Positions 7,744 through 14,566 of a stretch of DNA of 16,424 nt are shown here, piece after piece (within the stretch, counting starts at the first letter, position 1; each line of letters begins with the position of its first letter). The DNA lies in contig USGM01000076.1 in the NCBI GenBank assembly GCA_900554205.1, positions 1 through 16,424 of the forward strand. Reading direction: 5' to 3'. This stretch comes from an uncultured Lachnospiraceae bacterium. GTDB taxonomy: Bacteria > Bacillota > Clostridia > Lachnospirales > Lachnospiraceae. The notes under the pieces are model-generated. The model was not told the DNA's origin. It ran no database searches and worked only from the letters and a program-made list of their open reading frames with translations. A program made the translations under genes and the position numbers.

Positions 7744-8730
7744 CTCAGCCTCCGCCATGACCTCTTCCGGCCACAGGGAGCATTGTACTTCACCGATATG
7801 TGCTTTTCTTAAGAAGAACATACAGATTCTGGACTGACCGATGCCGCCGCCGATTGTATAGGGCAGCTCACCGTTGAGGACTGCCTTGTGGAAGGGCAGT
7901 TCCGCGCGCTCTGGACAGCCCGCTTTCTGCAGCTGCTGATTCAACGCGGTCTCATCTACACGGATTCCCATGCTGGAAAGTTCAAGTGCAATATCGAGAA
8001 CAGGGTAGTAAACGATAATATCGGCATTCAATGACCAGTCGTCATAGTCGGGTGCGCGTCCGTCATGCGGCTCGCCACATTCCAGAAGATCGCCGATCTG
8101 CATAATGCAGACAGCACCCTTCGCCTTCGCTATGTAATATTCACGCTCCTTCGGAGTGTAGTCTGGGAACATCTCCTCCAGCTCCGTAGTTGTGATGAAG
8201 AAAATGTCATGGGGAAGAATTTCTTCAATGTAATCATAGTGGATAGACATATATTTTTCTGTCTTGCGAAGAACCTTATATACTGTGCGGACTGTCTCCT
8301 TCAGGGTGTCAAGGGTACGCTCCTCCTTGGAGATGATCTTTTCCCAGTCCCACTGATCCACATAGATGGAATGGATATTGTCGGTATCTTCGTCCCTGCG
8401 GATCGCACTCATATCCGTGTACAGACCCTCGCCGACGGAAAAACCGTATTTTTTCAGCGCATAACGCTTCCACTTTGCCAGTGACTGCACAATTTCCGCC
8501 TCACGGCCGTCCTGATACTTGATGTCGAAGGTTACGGGGCGCTCGACACCGTTAAGATTGTCGTTCAGACCGGACTCCGGCGCTACAAACAGTGGCGCGG
8601 ATACACGCAGCAGATGCAGTCTTTCCGCCAGAAGCGTCTGGAAGAAATCCTTTACGGTCTTGATCGCAATCTGCGTATCATACAGATTCAATTCTGATTT
8701 GTAATTTTTCGGTAAAAGTAATTTTGACAT
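7720..8730 (-). CDS. asnA: Aspartate--ammonia ligase (asparagine synthetase A)
   Basis: The product is 336 residues, the usual AsnA length. AsnA makes asparagine from aspartate, ammonia and ATP, and is related to class II aminoacyl-tRNA synthetases. Family landmarks include the N-terminal LLLPKNYKSELNLYDTQIAI, VDQWDWEKII in the middle and IGGGIGQSRICMFFLRKAHI near the C-terminus, the class II motif 3 region. The start at 8730 is chosen because AGGAGC lies just before it and the protein then begins MSKLLLPKNY; an upstream in-frame ATG at 8772 only adds a non-conserved tail. It is transcribed alone, against both neighbours. No T-box leader was found. Confidence 0.96.
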   Translation of the reverse strand: MSKLLLPKNYKSELNLYDTQIAIKTVKDFFQTLLAERLHLLRVSAPLFVAPESGLNDNLNGVERPVTFDIKYQDGREAEIVQSLAKWKRYALKKYGFSVGEGLYTDMSAIRRDEDTDNIHSIYVDQWDWEKIISKEERTLDTLKETVRTVYKVLRKTEKYMSIHYDYIEEILPHDIFFITTTELEEMFPDYTPKEREYYIAKAKGAVCIMQIGDLLECGEPHDGRAPDYDDWSLNADIIVYYPVLDIALELSSMGIRVDETALNQQLQKAGCPERAELPFHKAVLNGELPYTIGGGIGQSRICMFFLRKAHIGEVQCSLWPEEVMAEAEKKGLQLL

Positions 8731-8770
8731 AATGCTCCTGCTTTCCTGATATACAAAAGATTCCTTTACC

Positions 8771-8799
8771 ATTTAAACGCTTTTTCCTATATTTTGCAA
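8771..8799 (-). promoter_or_regulatory. Proximal asnA promoter candidate
   Basis: Read on the minus strand: TTGCAA (8799-8794), a 17-nt spacer and TTAAAT (8776-8771). It would give a leader of about 35 nt before the asnA start. The -10 box is weak. Confidence 0.45.
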
Positions 8800-8820
8800 G
8801 GCTTTTTTTATTTTTATATC

Positions 8821-8849
8821 TTGCCAAAGCCGAACATATGTACTATTAT
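8821..8849 (+). promoter_or_regulatory. Promoter of the radical-SAM/DUF4130 genes
   Basis: TTGCCA (8821-8826), an exact 17-nt spacer and TATTAT (8844-8849). One LexA-like box fills most of the spacer and a second begins 5 nt after the -10 box, about where transcription starts. This is a typical geometry for a LexA-repressed promoter. The transcript would have a long leader of about 245 nt. Confidence 0.65.
8831..8844. promoter_or_regulatory. LexA-like SOS box 1
   Basis: CGAACATATGTACT compared with the Gram-positive LexA consensus CGAACRNRYGTTYG matches at all but two positions; the left half-site and centre are perfect. It lies between the -35 and -10 boxes of the plus-strand promoter. Confidence 0.55.
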
Positions 8850-8874
8850 ATAAAGGAACAAACGTTCGAAGCAA
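8845..8874 (-). promoter_or_regulatory. Distal asnA promoter candidate overlapping the SOS-like promoter
   Basis: On the minus strand TTGCTT (8874-8869), an 18-nt spacer and TATAAT (8850-8845). Its -10 box is almost the same DNA as the plus-strand -10 box, and LexA-like box 2 fills its spacer. If real, asnA and the repair genes share control. Confidence 0.4.
8855..8868. promoter_or_regulatory. LexA-like SOS box 2
   Basis: GGAACAAACGTTCG matches CGAACRNRYGTTYG at 13 of 14 positions (first base only differs) and holds the perfect core GAACAAACGTTC. Its centre is 24 bp from that of box 1. The position just after the plus-strand -10 box would block transcription. Confidence 0.72.
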
Positions 8875-8913
8875 ATATATTTAGATAATTGCGAAACTCA
8901 CACACTTCCAATA

Positions 8914-9058
8914 ACAGTTGCGCAAGATGCACCTGACCACAAGCAGTGCACTCTGGAGCCGCCGGTGCTTAGTCTCCGTATTTTGGAGACTTATGCACCG
9001 CTGCGAGCGAAGCAAAGCGAGAGCGTGCCTGCGGTGGTCTGTGCATCCTGTGCAACGT
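8914..9058 (+). other. Long self-complementary leader element, candidate structured RNA or palindromic repeat
   Basis: The ends pair as 8917-8932 with 9041-9056 (15 of 16 positions, including one G-T). Inside these, 8935-8940 pairs with 9034-9039, 8943-8946 with 9029-9032, and 8948-8951 with 9025-9028. Within the apical part, 8964-8968 pairs with 8995-8999 and 8971-8977 with 8985-8991, forming a second hairpin. A purine-rich stretch with repeated GCGAG (about 9003-9024) fills the rest. The GC content is clearly above the AT-rich flank. The element lies in the leader of the radical-SAM gene, between the SOS-like promoter and ATG 9101. It could be a cis-regulatory RNA or a copy of a dispersed palindromic element. 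The pairing was found by eye; no Rfam family was recognised. Confidence 0.6.
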
Positions 9059-9100
9059 CACTTGTCAATTACCTATAGCTACGGCTACAAGGGGGCTATT

Positions 9101-10453
9101 ATGGAATACCTGTCAACGGGCAAAGAGCTTTCTATCATGGAAAAACTGGAGATACTTACCCTCGCGGCAAAATTCGATGTCGCCTGCACTTCAAGCGGTG
9201 TGGAACGGAAGGGGAACGGAACCGGAATCGGGAACTGTGCAAAGTCCGGCATCTGCCACAGCTTCAGCAGCGACGGCAGATGCATTTCTCTCCTGAAAAT
9301 ACTTCTGACGAACGAATGCATCTATGACTGCAAGTATTGTCAGAACCGGTGTTCCAACGACATTCCGCGTGCCACCTTCACCCCCGAGGAAATCTGTACA
9401 CTGACAATGGAGTTTTACCGGAGAAACTATATAGAAGGGTTGTTCTTAAGCTCGGGCATTATCCGGGATCCGTCCTTTACCATGGAGTTGATCTGCAGGA
9501 CGATAGCGCTTCTGAGAAACAAGTACCGCTTTAACGGATATATACACGTCAAGGCGATTCCCGGGGCAGACCCGCAGCTGATCCGCCAGACAGGCTTCCT
9601 TGCGGACAGGATGAGCGTGAATCTGGAGCTGCCGACAGCGGAGGGACTGCGCGCACTGGCACCGAATAAGCATCGTAGGACGATTTTGACGCCGATGCGC
9701 CAGATTCAGACAGGAATAGAAGAAAACAAGAATGAACTGGTTCTATACCGGAATGCACCGAAATTTGTGGCGGGCGGGCAGTCGACACAGATGATTATCG
9801 GGGCGACTCCCGAGAACGACTTCCAGATTATCAACGTGGCGGAGAACCTATATAAGAAATTCGGACTGAAAAGAGTCTTTTACTCAGCCTTTGTCAATGT
9901 GACCGGGGATAAGGCATTGCCCGCGCTTGCGGGAGGACCGCCGCTTCTGCGTGAACACAGGCTGTATCAGGCGGACTGGCTGCTGAGGTTTTACGGCTTC
10001 CGGGCGGAGGAACTTCTGGATGAAAGCCGCCCGTTTTTCAACGTTCTTCTGGACCCGAAGGAGGACTGGGCAGTGAAGCATCTGGAATACTTTCCGATAG
10101 AGATCAACCGTGCGCCGCTGGAGATGCTTCTGCGCGTGCCCGGTATCGGGGTAAAGAGCGCAAGGCGCATTGTGGCGGCAAGAAGATGTGCCAGACTGAC
10201 ATTTGCCGATCTGAAGAAGATAGGTGTTGTGCTGAAGCGGGCATTGTTTTTCATTACCTGCAACGGACGGATGATGTATCCGGTGAAGCTGGATGAGGAT
10301 TATATTGTGCGGAACCTCACGGATGTGAAGGAGAGGGTAAGCCTCGGGAGTGATGGCATGTCTTACAGACAGATGTCCCTGTTTGACGACGGCAGCTTTG
10401 CGAGGACGCTCACACCGCAGGAACAGTTCCAGACCGCTGTAGGGCAGTTTTAA
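9101..10453 (+). CDS. Radical SAM protein with helix-hairpin-helix domain, putative DNA modification/repair (TIGR03916-like)
   Basis: The product is 450 residues. ECIYDCKYC gives the radical SAM CX3CX2C motif (Cys73, 77, 80) that binds a 4Fe-4S cluster and S-adenosylmethionine. Upstream, DVACTSSG and GICHSFSSDGRC (Cys29, 46, 52, 61) are family-specific, and AGGQSTQMIIGA follows the core. LLRVPGIGVKSARRIVAARR (about 343-362) is a helix-hairpin-helix, a non-specific DNA-binding motif. This matches the family annotated as putative DNA modification/repair radical SAM protein, found with a DUF4130 partner or its uracil-DNA-glycosylase fusion. The reaction is unknown. The start at 9101 has AAGGGGGC upstream. 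The frame is open back to 8918, but that part lies in the leader hairpin and looks non-coding. Confidence 0.9.
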   Translation: MEYLSTGKELSIMEKLEILTLAAKFDVACTSSGVERKGNGTGIGNCAKSGICHSFSSDGRCISLLKILLTNECIYDCKYCQNRCSNDIPRATFTPEEICTLTMEFYRRNYIEGLFLSSGIIRDPSFTMELICRTIALLRNKYRFNGYIHVKAIPGADPQLIRQTGFLADRMSVNLELPTAEGLRALAPNKHRRTILTPMRQIQTGIEENKNELVLYRNAPKFVAGGQSTQMIIGATPENDFQIINVAENLYKKFGLKRVFYSAFVNVTGDKALPALAGGPPLLREHRLYQADWLLRFYGFRAEELLDESRPFFNVLLDPKEDWAVKHLEYFPIEINRAPLEMLLRVPGIGVKSARRIVAARRCARLTFADLKKIGVVLKRALFFITCNGRMMYPVKLDEDYIVRNLTDVKERVSLGSDGMSYRQMSLFDDGSFARTLTPQEQFQTAVGQF

Positions 10454-10481
10454 TGTATATGTTACAGAAAAGAGGGCTAAA

Positions 10482-11234
10482 ATGACAGTATACAGATGTG
10501 AAGACTCGCTGGAAAGCATATTCACGGCAATCTATTTATCCTATGAGGAGAACAGAAACGCAGAGGACACATATATTGCTCTTGATGAGGAACCTCTGCT
10601 TTTTGCTGAGGACATAAAGGTCAGGGCGGACGCGGCAAAGACGAGAAAGGTCATGCAGACCTTGCTCAGACGCTTTGGCGAGGAAAATTATCTTTCCGTC
10701 TGCATGGCGCTGGCAGCGGAGGACGGGCAGAAGGCACAGGCTGTATTCCGGACTGTCGTGAAGGGACTGGACGAGAGGTATGAGAAGGGGCATCTGCTTG
10801 ACAATCTTGCGAACGACCATGTGATGCGAACCTTTTCCCTTGCGAGAGGAACGCAGAGGGAGATTGATCACATGAAAGGCTTTCTGCGCTTTCAGGAGCT
10901 GCAGAACGGTATCTTGTATGCGAAGATCGGGTCGAAGAACAACATCCTGACCTTCCTGATGCCGCATTTTGCTGACCGCCTTCCGGTTGAGAACTTTGTC
11001 ATCTATGATGATAAGAGAAATTTCTTTGGCGTACATCCCCAGCGGGGACAGTGGTACCTGATCTCCGGGAACGAGATGGGAGAGCCCCCGCTGAAACTTT
11101 CCGAGAAGGAAATGCAGTATCAGGAGCTGTTCCGGCATTTTTGCAGGACGATCGCCATCAAGGAGCGGCAGAACCTTGATTTACAGATGAATATGCTGCC
11201 GTTGAGGTTCCGGGAGTATATGATTGAGTTCTGA
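10482..11234 (+). CDS. DUF4130 / TIGR03915 family putative DNA metabolism protein
   Basis: The product is 250 residues, 28 nt behind the radical SAM gene and surely co-transcribed with it. Recognisable family segments are the N-terminal YRCEDSLESIFTAIYLSYE, the middle FLRFQELQNGILYAKIGSKN and PVENFVIYDDKRNFFGVH. Members of this family occur almost only with the radical SAM/HhH protein, and a subset are fused to a uracil-DNA-glycosylase-like domain. The present protein is full length for the unfused form and has no glycosylase domain. Its biochemical role is unknown; it may be a substrate adaptor or accessory subunit. A GAGGGC ribosome binding site precedes the ATG. Confidence 0.87.
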   Translation: MTVYRCEDSLESIFTAIYLSYEENRNAEDTYIALDEEPLLFAEDIKVRADAAKTRKVMQTLLRRFGEENYLSVCMALAAEDGQKAQAVFRTVVKGLDERYEKGHLLDNLANDHVMRTFSLARGTQREIDHMKGFLRFQELQNGILYAKIGSKNNILTFLMPHFADRLPVENFVIYDDKRNFFGVHPQRGQWYLISGNEMGEPPLKLSEKEMQYQELFRHFCRTIAIKERQNLDLQMNMLPLRFREYMIEF

Positions 11235-11259
11235 AATGCCTTTGGATATTACAAATATA

Positions 11260-11288
11260 TTGCAGGGATTTGAAACAGAACGTATAAT
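11260..11288 (+). promoter_or_regulatory. Orphan promoter candidate in the gap after the DUF4130 gene
   Basis: TTGCAG (11260-11265), exactly 17 nt, then a perfect TATAAT (11283-11288). A GAGAGGAG ribosome-binding-like sequence follows at about 11294-11301, but only a few-codon frames follow it. The rest of the gap, 11302-11433, is AT- and purine-rich with stop codons in all plus frames; no gene or terminator was seen in it. Confidence 0.5.
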
Positions 11289-11433
11289 TTTTTGAGAGGA
11301 GAAATCATTCAGTAAATTCTAAAATGATCAAATTGGACAAAACTGGAAAAGCGTAGGGAGCAGGGATATACAAATTGATGAAAGAAGCGAAAGAATACTT
11401 AATTTAAGGCAAAAATGGAAAAATATAAATCGC

Positions 11434-11461
11434 TTTACTTTTTGACTTATGTGCATATAAT
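11434..11461 (+). promoter_or_regulatory. Promoter candidate of the HPr-like gene
   Basis: TTTACT (11434-11439), a 16-nt spacer and TATAAT (11456-11461). An alternative reading uses TTGACT (11442-11447) with TAGATT 16 nt downstream. Either gives a leader of about 40 nt. Confidence 0.5.
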
Positions 11462-11509
11462 AGTAGATTATAGATTGTTTCTTGTGTGTGTATGAAAGGA
11501 AGGTTGGAA

Positions 11510-11734
11510 ATGGTTAAGACAATTCGTATGACGCAGGATGATGTTCAACGCTTCGTTGACGTAGCGTCCAGATGTGATTTCGACATCGACATTTCTTACA
11601 ACAGATATGTTGTAGATGCAAAGTCATTTCTGGGTGTGTATGGACTTGATTTCAGAATGCCACTGACTGTAGTTTATGACGGATATAATGCGAATCTGGA
11701 AGAATTCCTTAAGAAGTATGCGATAGCCTGCTGA
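11510..11734 (+). CDS. HPr-like small protein lacking the phosphorylatable histidine
   Basis: The product is 74 residues. It resembles HPr, the phosphocarrier of the sugar phosphotransferase system, over its whole length, most clearly in DAKSFLGVYGLDF, which corresponds to the Ser46 region of HPr (NAKSIMGVMSL). Here that serine is Ser39. The His15 active-site motif GLHARPA is missing and replaced by TQDDVQRF. It therefore cannot carry phosphate in the normal way and resembles Crh of Bacillus in having only the regulatory-serine part. The start ATG 11510 follows AAAGGAAGG; an upstream frame from 11486 lies before this site. It is a monocistronic unit with its own terminator. The similarity is by eye and the sequence is short. 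Confidence 0.68.
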   Translation: MVKTIRMTQDDVQRFVDVASRCDFDIDISYNRYVVDAKSFLGVYGLDFRMPLTVVYDGYNANLEEFLKKYAIAC

Positions 11735-11747
11735 TAAATCAAAACAA

Positions 11748-11803
11748 AATTGACTCCCTACGATGGATAGAGTACTATCTTCGTAGGGAGTTGATTTTTT
11801 TTT
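11748..11803 (+). terminator. Strong intrinsic terminator after the HPr-like gene
   Basis: Arms 11750-11763 and 11781-11794 pair (with two G-T wobbles), extended inward by GATAG/CTATC (11766-11770 with 11775-11779) around the loop AGTA. Nine T residues follow (11795-11803). It begins 13 nt after the stop codon and ends 14 nt before the GTG of the next gene. Confidence 0.92.
11750..11778 (+). promoter_or_regulatory. Helicase promoter candidate embedded in the terminator hairpin
   Basis: TTGACT (11750-11755), exactly 17 nt, TACTAT (11773-11778). Both boxes lie within the terminator stem-loop. Transcription would start near 11785, giving a leader of about 33 nt with the ribosome binding site. 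No other promoter was seen between the terminator and the helicase gene. Confidence 0.45.
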
Positions 11804-11817
11804 CGGGAGGAGAGGGC

Positions 11818-14427
11818 GTGAAGGGAGAAATTAGCATTTCTGTGCGCAGACTGGTGGAATTTGTGCTGCGGCATGGCGATATAGATAACAGGCATCATGC
11901 CGGTGCAGATAATGCCATGCAGGAGGGCAGCAGGATTCATCGCATGATCCAGAAGAGAATGGGCCCGGAGTACCAGGCGGAGGTTGCATTGAAAATGACC
12001 TTTGAGGAGGAAAAGTATATCCTGACGCTGGAGGGAAGGGCTGACGGCATTATTCAGATGGAGGATCGTGTAGTCATTGATGAGATCAAGGGAACCTACA
12101 GAGATCCGGTGAAATGGAAGGAACCTATGCCTCTTCATCTTGCGCAGGCGAAGTGCTATGCTTACATATATGGGACGCAGCAGAACCTTTCCGAAGTACA
12201 GGTGCGGATGACCTACTGCCATATCCCCACGGAGACACTGCGCTATTTCTATCTGGACTATACGATGCCGGAGCTTACGGCATGGTTTCAGGGATTGATG
12301 GCGGCTTACAGAAAATGGGCGGATTTTACATGGGACTGGCGGGAAATCAGACAGAATTCCATCAAGGGACTGTCCTTTCCTTTCCCTTACAGAGACGGAC
12401 AGAAAGAGCTTGTCGCCAATGTATATAGGACGATCTACCACAAGAAGAAATTATTCATGGAGGCTCCGACCGGAGTCGGAAAGACAATATCAACGATCTA
12501 TCCTGCGGTGCAGGCGATGGGGCAGGGAATGGGAGAAAAACTCTTCTATCTGACCGCGAAGACGATCACGCGGACGGTCGCAGACGATACACTGGAGATT
12601 CTCAGGAAGAAGGGCTTACATTTCAAGAGCGTGATTCTGACCGCGAAGGAGAAGATATGCTTTATGGAGGAAACGGAGTGTAATCCGGAATGCTGTCCCT
12701 ACGCGAAAGGGCACTATGACCGCATTAACGACGCACTCTATGATCTGCTGATGACGCAGGACAGCTTCAGCCGTGAAAAGATTGAAGAGTATGCAATGAA
12801 GCATCAGGTCTGTCCCTTTGAAATGTGTCTGGACATGAGTCTCTTTGCGGATGCTGTTATCTGCGATTATAATTACCTGTTTGATCCCCATGTCTATCTA
12901 AAGCGCTTCTTTGGTGACAGTGTGGGTGGGGAATATCTGTTTCTGATCGATGAGGCGCATAATCTTCTGGAGCGTGGACGGGAGATGTACAGTGCAGTGC
13001 TGGTGAAGGAAGACTTTCTGGCATTGCGTCTGGAACTGAAAAAGACAATCGTGTCAGATACGAGCGGCAATGCCAGAAAATCAGAGCTTTCCGGGCAAAT
13101 GACTCTTGATATGACAGGCGAGTCAGCAGATGCGTCAATATTGATTGACCAGACCAGTACCGTGTTTTATCCGGCAGAAAACACGATAAATGCCCTATCG
13201 GGGGTAAAGCATAAGGGGAGGCGCGGCGGGCGCAGCATTCTTGTCCGGGAGGGCTATGCGGATAAGATGATCTATCATCTGGAAAAATGCAATCAGGAAA
13301 TGCTTGCCATGAAGCGGGAATGTGAAGGCTGTTGTCTGGTGGAGGATATTGATTCCTTTGTGCAGCCCCTGATGCGGTTGCAGGCGGTGATGGACGATTA
13401 CCTTGCGGAGCAGGAGGATGGGCAGCTGCCTGTCAGGGAACTGCTTCTGGATTTTTATTTTGAGATTGGTCATTTTCTGGAAATGTACGAACTCATGGAC
13501 GGGAACTATGTGAAATACACACAGCTGGAGGAGGACAACAGCTTCCGGCTGAAGCTGTTCTGTGTAAATCCAGCGACAAATCTGCGGCAATGTATGGCGC
13601 GTGGACGAAGTTCCATCCTGTTCTCTGCGACATTTCTGCCGATACAATATTATAAGAAGCTGCTCGGCGGAACACCGGAGGATTACGAGGTATATGCAAA
13701 GTCTGTATTTGATGCGGAAAAGCGGGCGTTATTTATTGCGGACGATGTGACGAGCAAGTATTCCAGAAGGTCGGATGAGGAGTATGCCAATATTGCCGCA
13801 TATATCGAGGAAATCGTGAAGAACAGACACGGAAATTACATGGTGTTCTGCCCTTCCTATGCATTTCTCTACAGAATTTATGCGCAATATGCAGAGCAAT
13901 ATGCAGGAGAGGAAAGGGAATGCCTGATTCAGGGGGAATCCATGGGGGAGGCGGACAGGGAGGAATTTCTCTCCCGGTTTAAGGGGAACGACATGCTTGA
14001 TCTTCAGGCAGACATTGCGATGGAAATAGAGGAAGAGGATAGCATTCTGATCGGGTTCTGCGTTCTGGGAGGTATTTTCAGCGAGGGAATCGACTTAAAG
14101 AACGACAGCCTGATCGGGGCGATCATCGTTGGAACCGGATTGCCGCAGGTGTGCTTTGAGCGGGAGATTCTGAAGAATTTCTTTGATGAGGAAGGGGAGA
14201 ACGGCTTTGATTATTCCTACCGCTATCCGGGAATGAATAAGGTTCTTCAGGCAGCCGGACGTGTGATCCGCACCACGGAGGACGTCGGGATCATCGCTCT
14301 GTTGGACGAGCGCTTTCTGCAGGGCTCCTATCAACGGATGTTTCCCCGGGAATGGGAGAGCTTTGAGGAAGTGAGTCTGGGCACCGTGGCAAAGCGTGTG
14401 GAGCGCTTTTGGAACGAATGGCTGTAG
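11818..14427 (+). CDS. PD-(D/E)XK nuclease fused to Fe-S cluster XPD/DinG-family DNA helicase
   Basis: The product is 869 residues from GTG 11818, chosen because GGAGG (11806-11810) lies 7 nt before it. Residues 1-130 form a PD-(D/E)XK nuclease-like domain: GRADG (Asp76), DEIKG (Glu89, Lys91) and a downstream Gln110 in LAQAKCYAYIYG. The helicase follows: Walker A APTGVGKT (216-223), a cysteine-rich insert (Cys281, 288, 292/293, 332, 337) matching the XPD/DinG 4Fe-4S site, DEAH (378-381), LFSATFLP, and the superfamily 2 motif VI QAAGRVIR (811-818). Such enzymes unwind DNA 5' to 3'. The nuclease-helicase fusion suggests processing of damaged or stalled replication structures. It lies 0.6 kb behind the radical-SAM pair but behind a strong terminator, so it is a separate unit. 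Confidence 0.92.
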   Translation: MKGEISISVRRLVEFVLRHGDIDNRHHAGADNAMQEGSRIHRMIQKRMGPEYQAEVALKMTFEEEKYILTLEGRADGIIQMEDRVVIDEIKGTYRDPVKWKEPMPLHLAQAKCYAYIYGTQQNLSEVQVRMTYCHIPTETLRYFYLDYTMPELTAWFQGLMAAYRKWADFTWDWREIRQNSIKGLSFPFPYRDGQKELVANVYRTIYHKKKLFMEAPTGVGKTISTIYPAVQAMGQGMGEKLFYLTAKTITRTVADDTLEILRKKGLHFKSVILTAKEKICFMEETECNPECCPYAKGHYDRINDALYDLLMTQDSFSREKIEEYAMKHQVCPFEMCLDMSLFADAVICDYNYLFDPHVYLKRFFGDSVGGEYLFLIDEAHNLLERGREMYSAVLVKEDFLALRLELKKTIVSDTSGNARKSELSGQMTLDMTGESADASILIDQTSTVFYPAENTINALSGVKHKGRRGGRSILVREGYADKMIYHLEKCNQEMLAMKRECEGCCLVEDIDSFVQPLMRLQAVMDDYLAEQEDGQLPVRELLLDFYFEIGHFLEMYELMDGNYVKYTQLEEDNSFRLKLFCVNPATNLRQCMARGRSSILFSATFLPIQYYKKLLGGTPEDYEVYAKSVFDAEKRALFIADDVTSKYSRRSDEEYANIAAYIEEIVKNRHGNYMVFCPSYAFLYRIYAQYAEQYAGEERECLIQGESMGEADREEFLSRFKGNDMLDLQADIAMEIEEEDSILIGFCVLGGIFSEGIDLKNDSLIGAIIVGTGLPQVCFEREILKNFFDEEGENGFDYSYRYPGMNKVLQAAGRVIRTTEDVGIIALLDERFLQGSYQRMFPREWESFEEVSLGTVAKRVERFWNEWL

Positions 14428-14444
14428 TTTCTACAGAAGCTGAC

Positions 14445-14468
14445 ATGTCATTTTTCGCGGAATGACAT
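14445..14468 (+). terminator. Weak hairpin after the helicase gene
   Basis: A perfect 8-bp stem (14445-14452 with 14461-14468) encloses an 8-nt loop. It lies 17 nt after the helicase stop. No T-run follows the 3' arm, so it may not terminate well on its own. Confidence 0.35.
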
Positions 14469-14519
14469 TGTGGAAAACCAATGTGACACATGTGTATATG
14501 TGGATAACTCTGTGGATTT
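14469..14519 (-). promoter_or_regulatory. Cluster of DnaA-box-like sites
   Basis: Three sites share one orientation: 14469-14477 (TTTTCCACA on the minus strand, one mismatch), 14499-14507 (TTATCCACA, perfect consensus) and 14511-14519 (AAATCCACA, two mismatches). The last two are 12 bp apart and an AT-rich stretch follows (14515-14610). The palindrome ACACATGTGT (14486-14495) lies between the first two. This is a dnaA-type arrangement outside the expected oriC context. It could act as a DnaA titration or regulation site. Confidence 0.5.
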
Positions 14520-14566
14520 TAAAGAGTTTTTAAGGAAAAAAGCAAAAATAAATGACAGGTTAGTAC

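Noticed and set aside
8065..8484. 139-codon plus-strand frame inside asnA
   Set aside because: It is antisense to conserved AsnA coding sequence and has no family similarity or ribosome binding site.
8731..8912. T-box riboswitch upstream of asnA
   Set aside because: No T-box consensus or specifier stem with terminator/antiterminator was found on the minus strand, and the leader is short and AT-rich.
8918..9100. N-terminal extension of the radical SAM reading frame by 61 codons
   Set aside because: It lies in the self-complementary leader, has no family similarity (Arg/Trp/Cys-rich), and a good ribosome binding site precedes ATG 9101.
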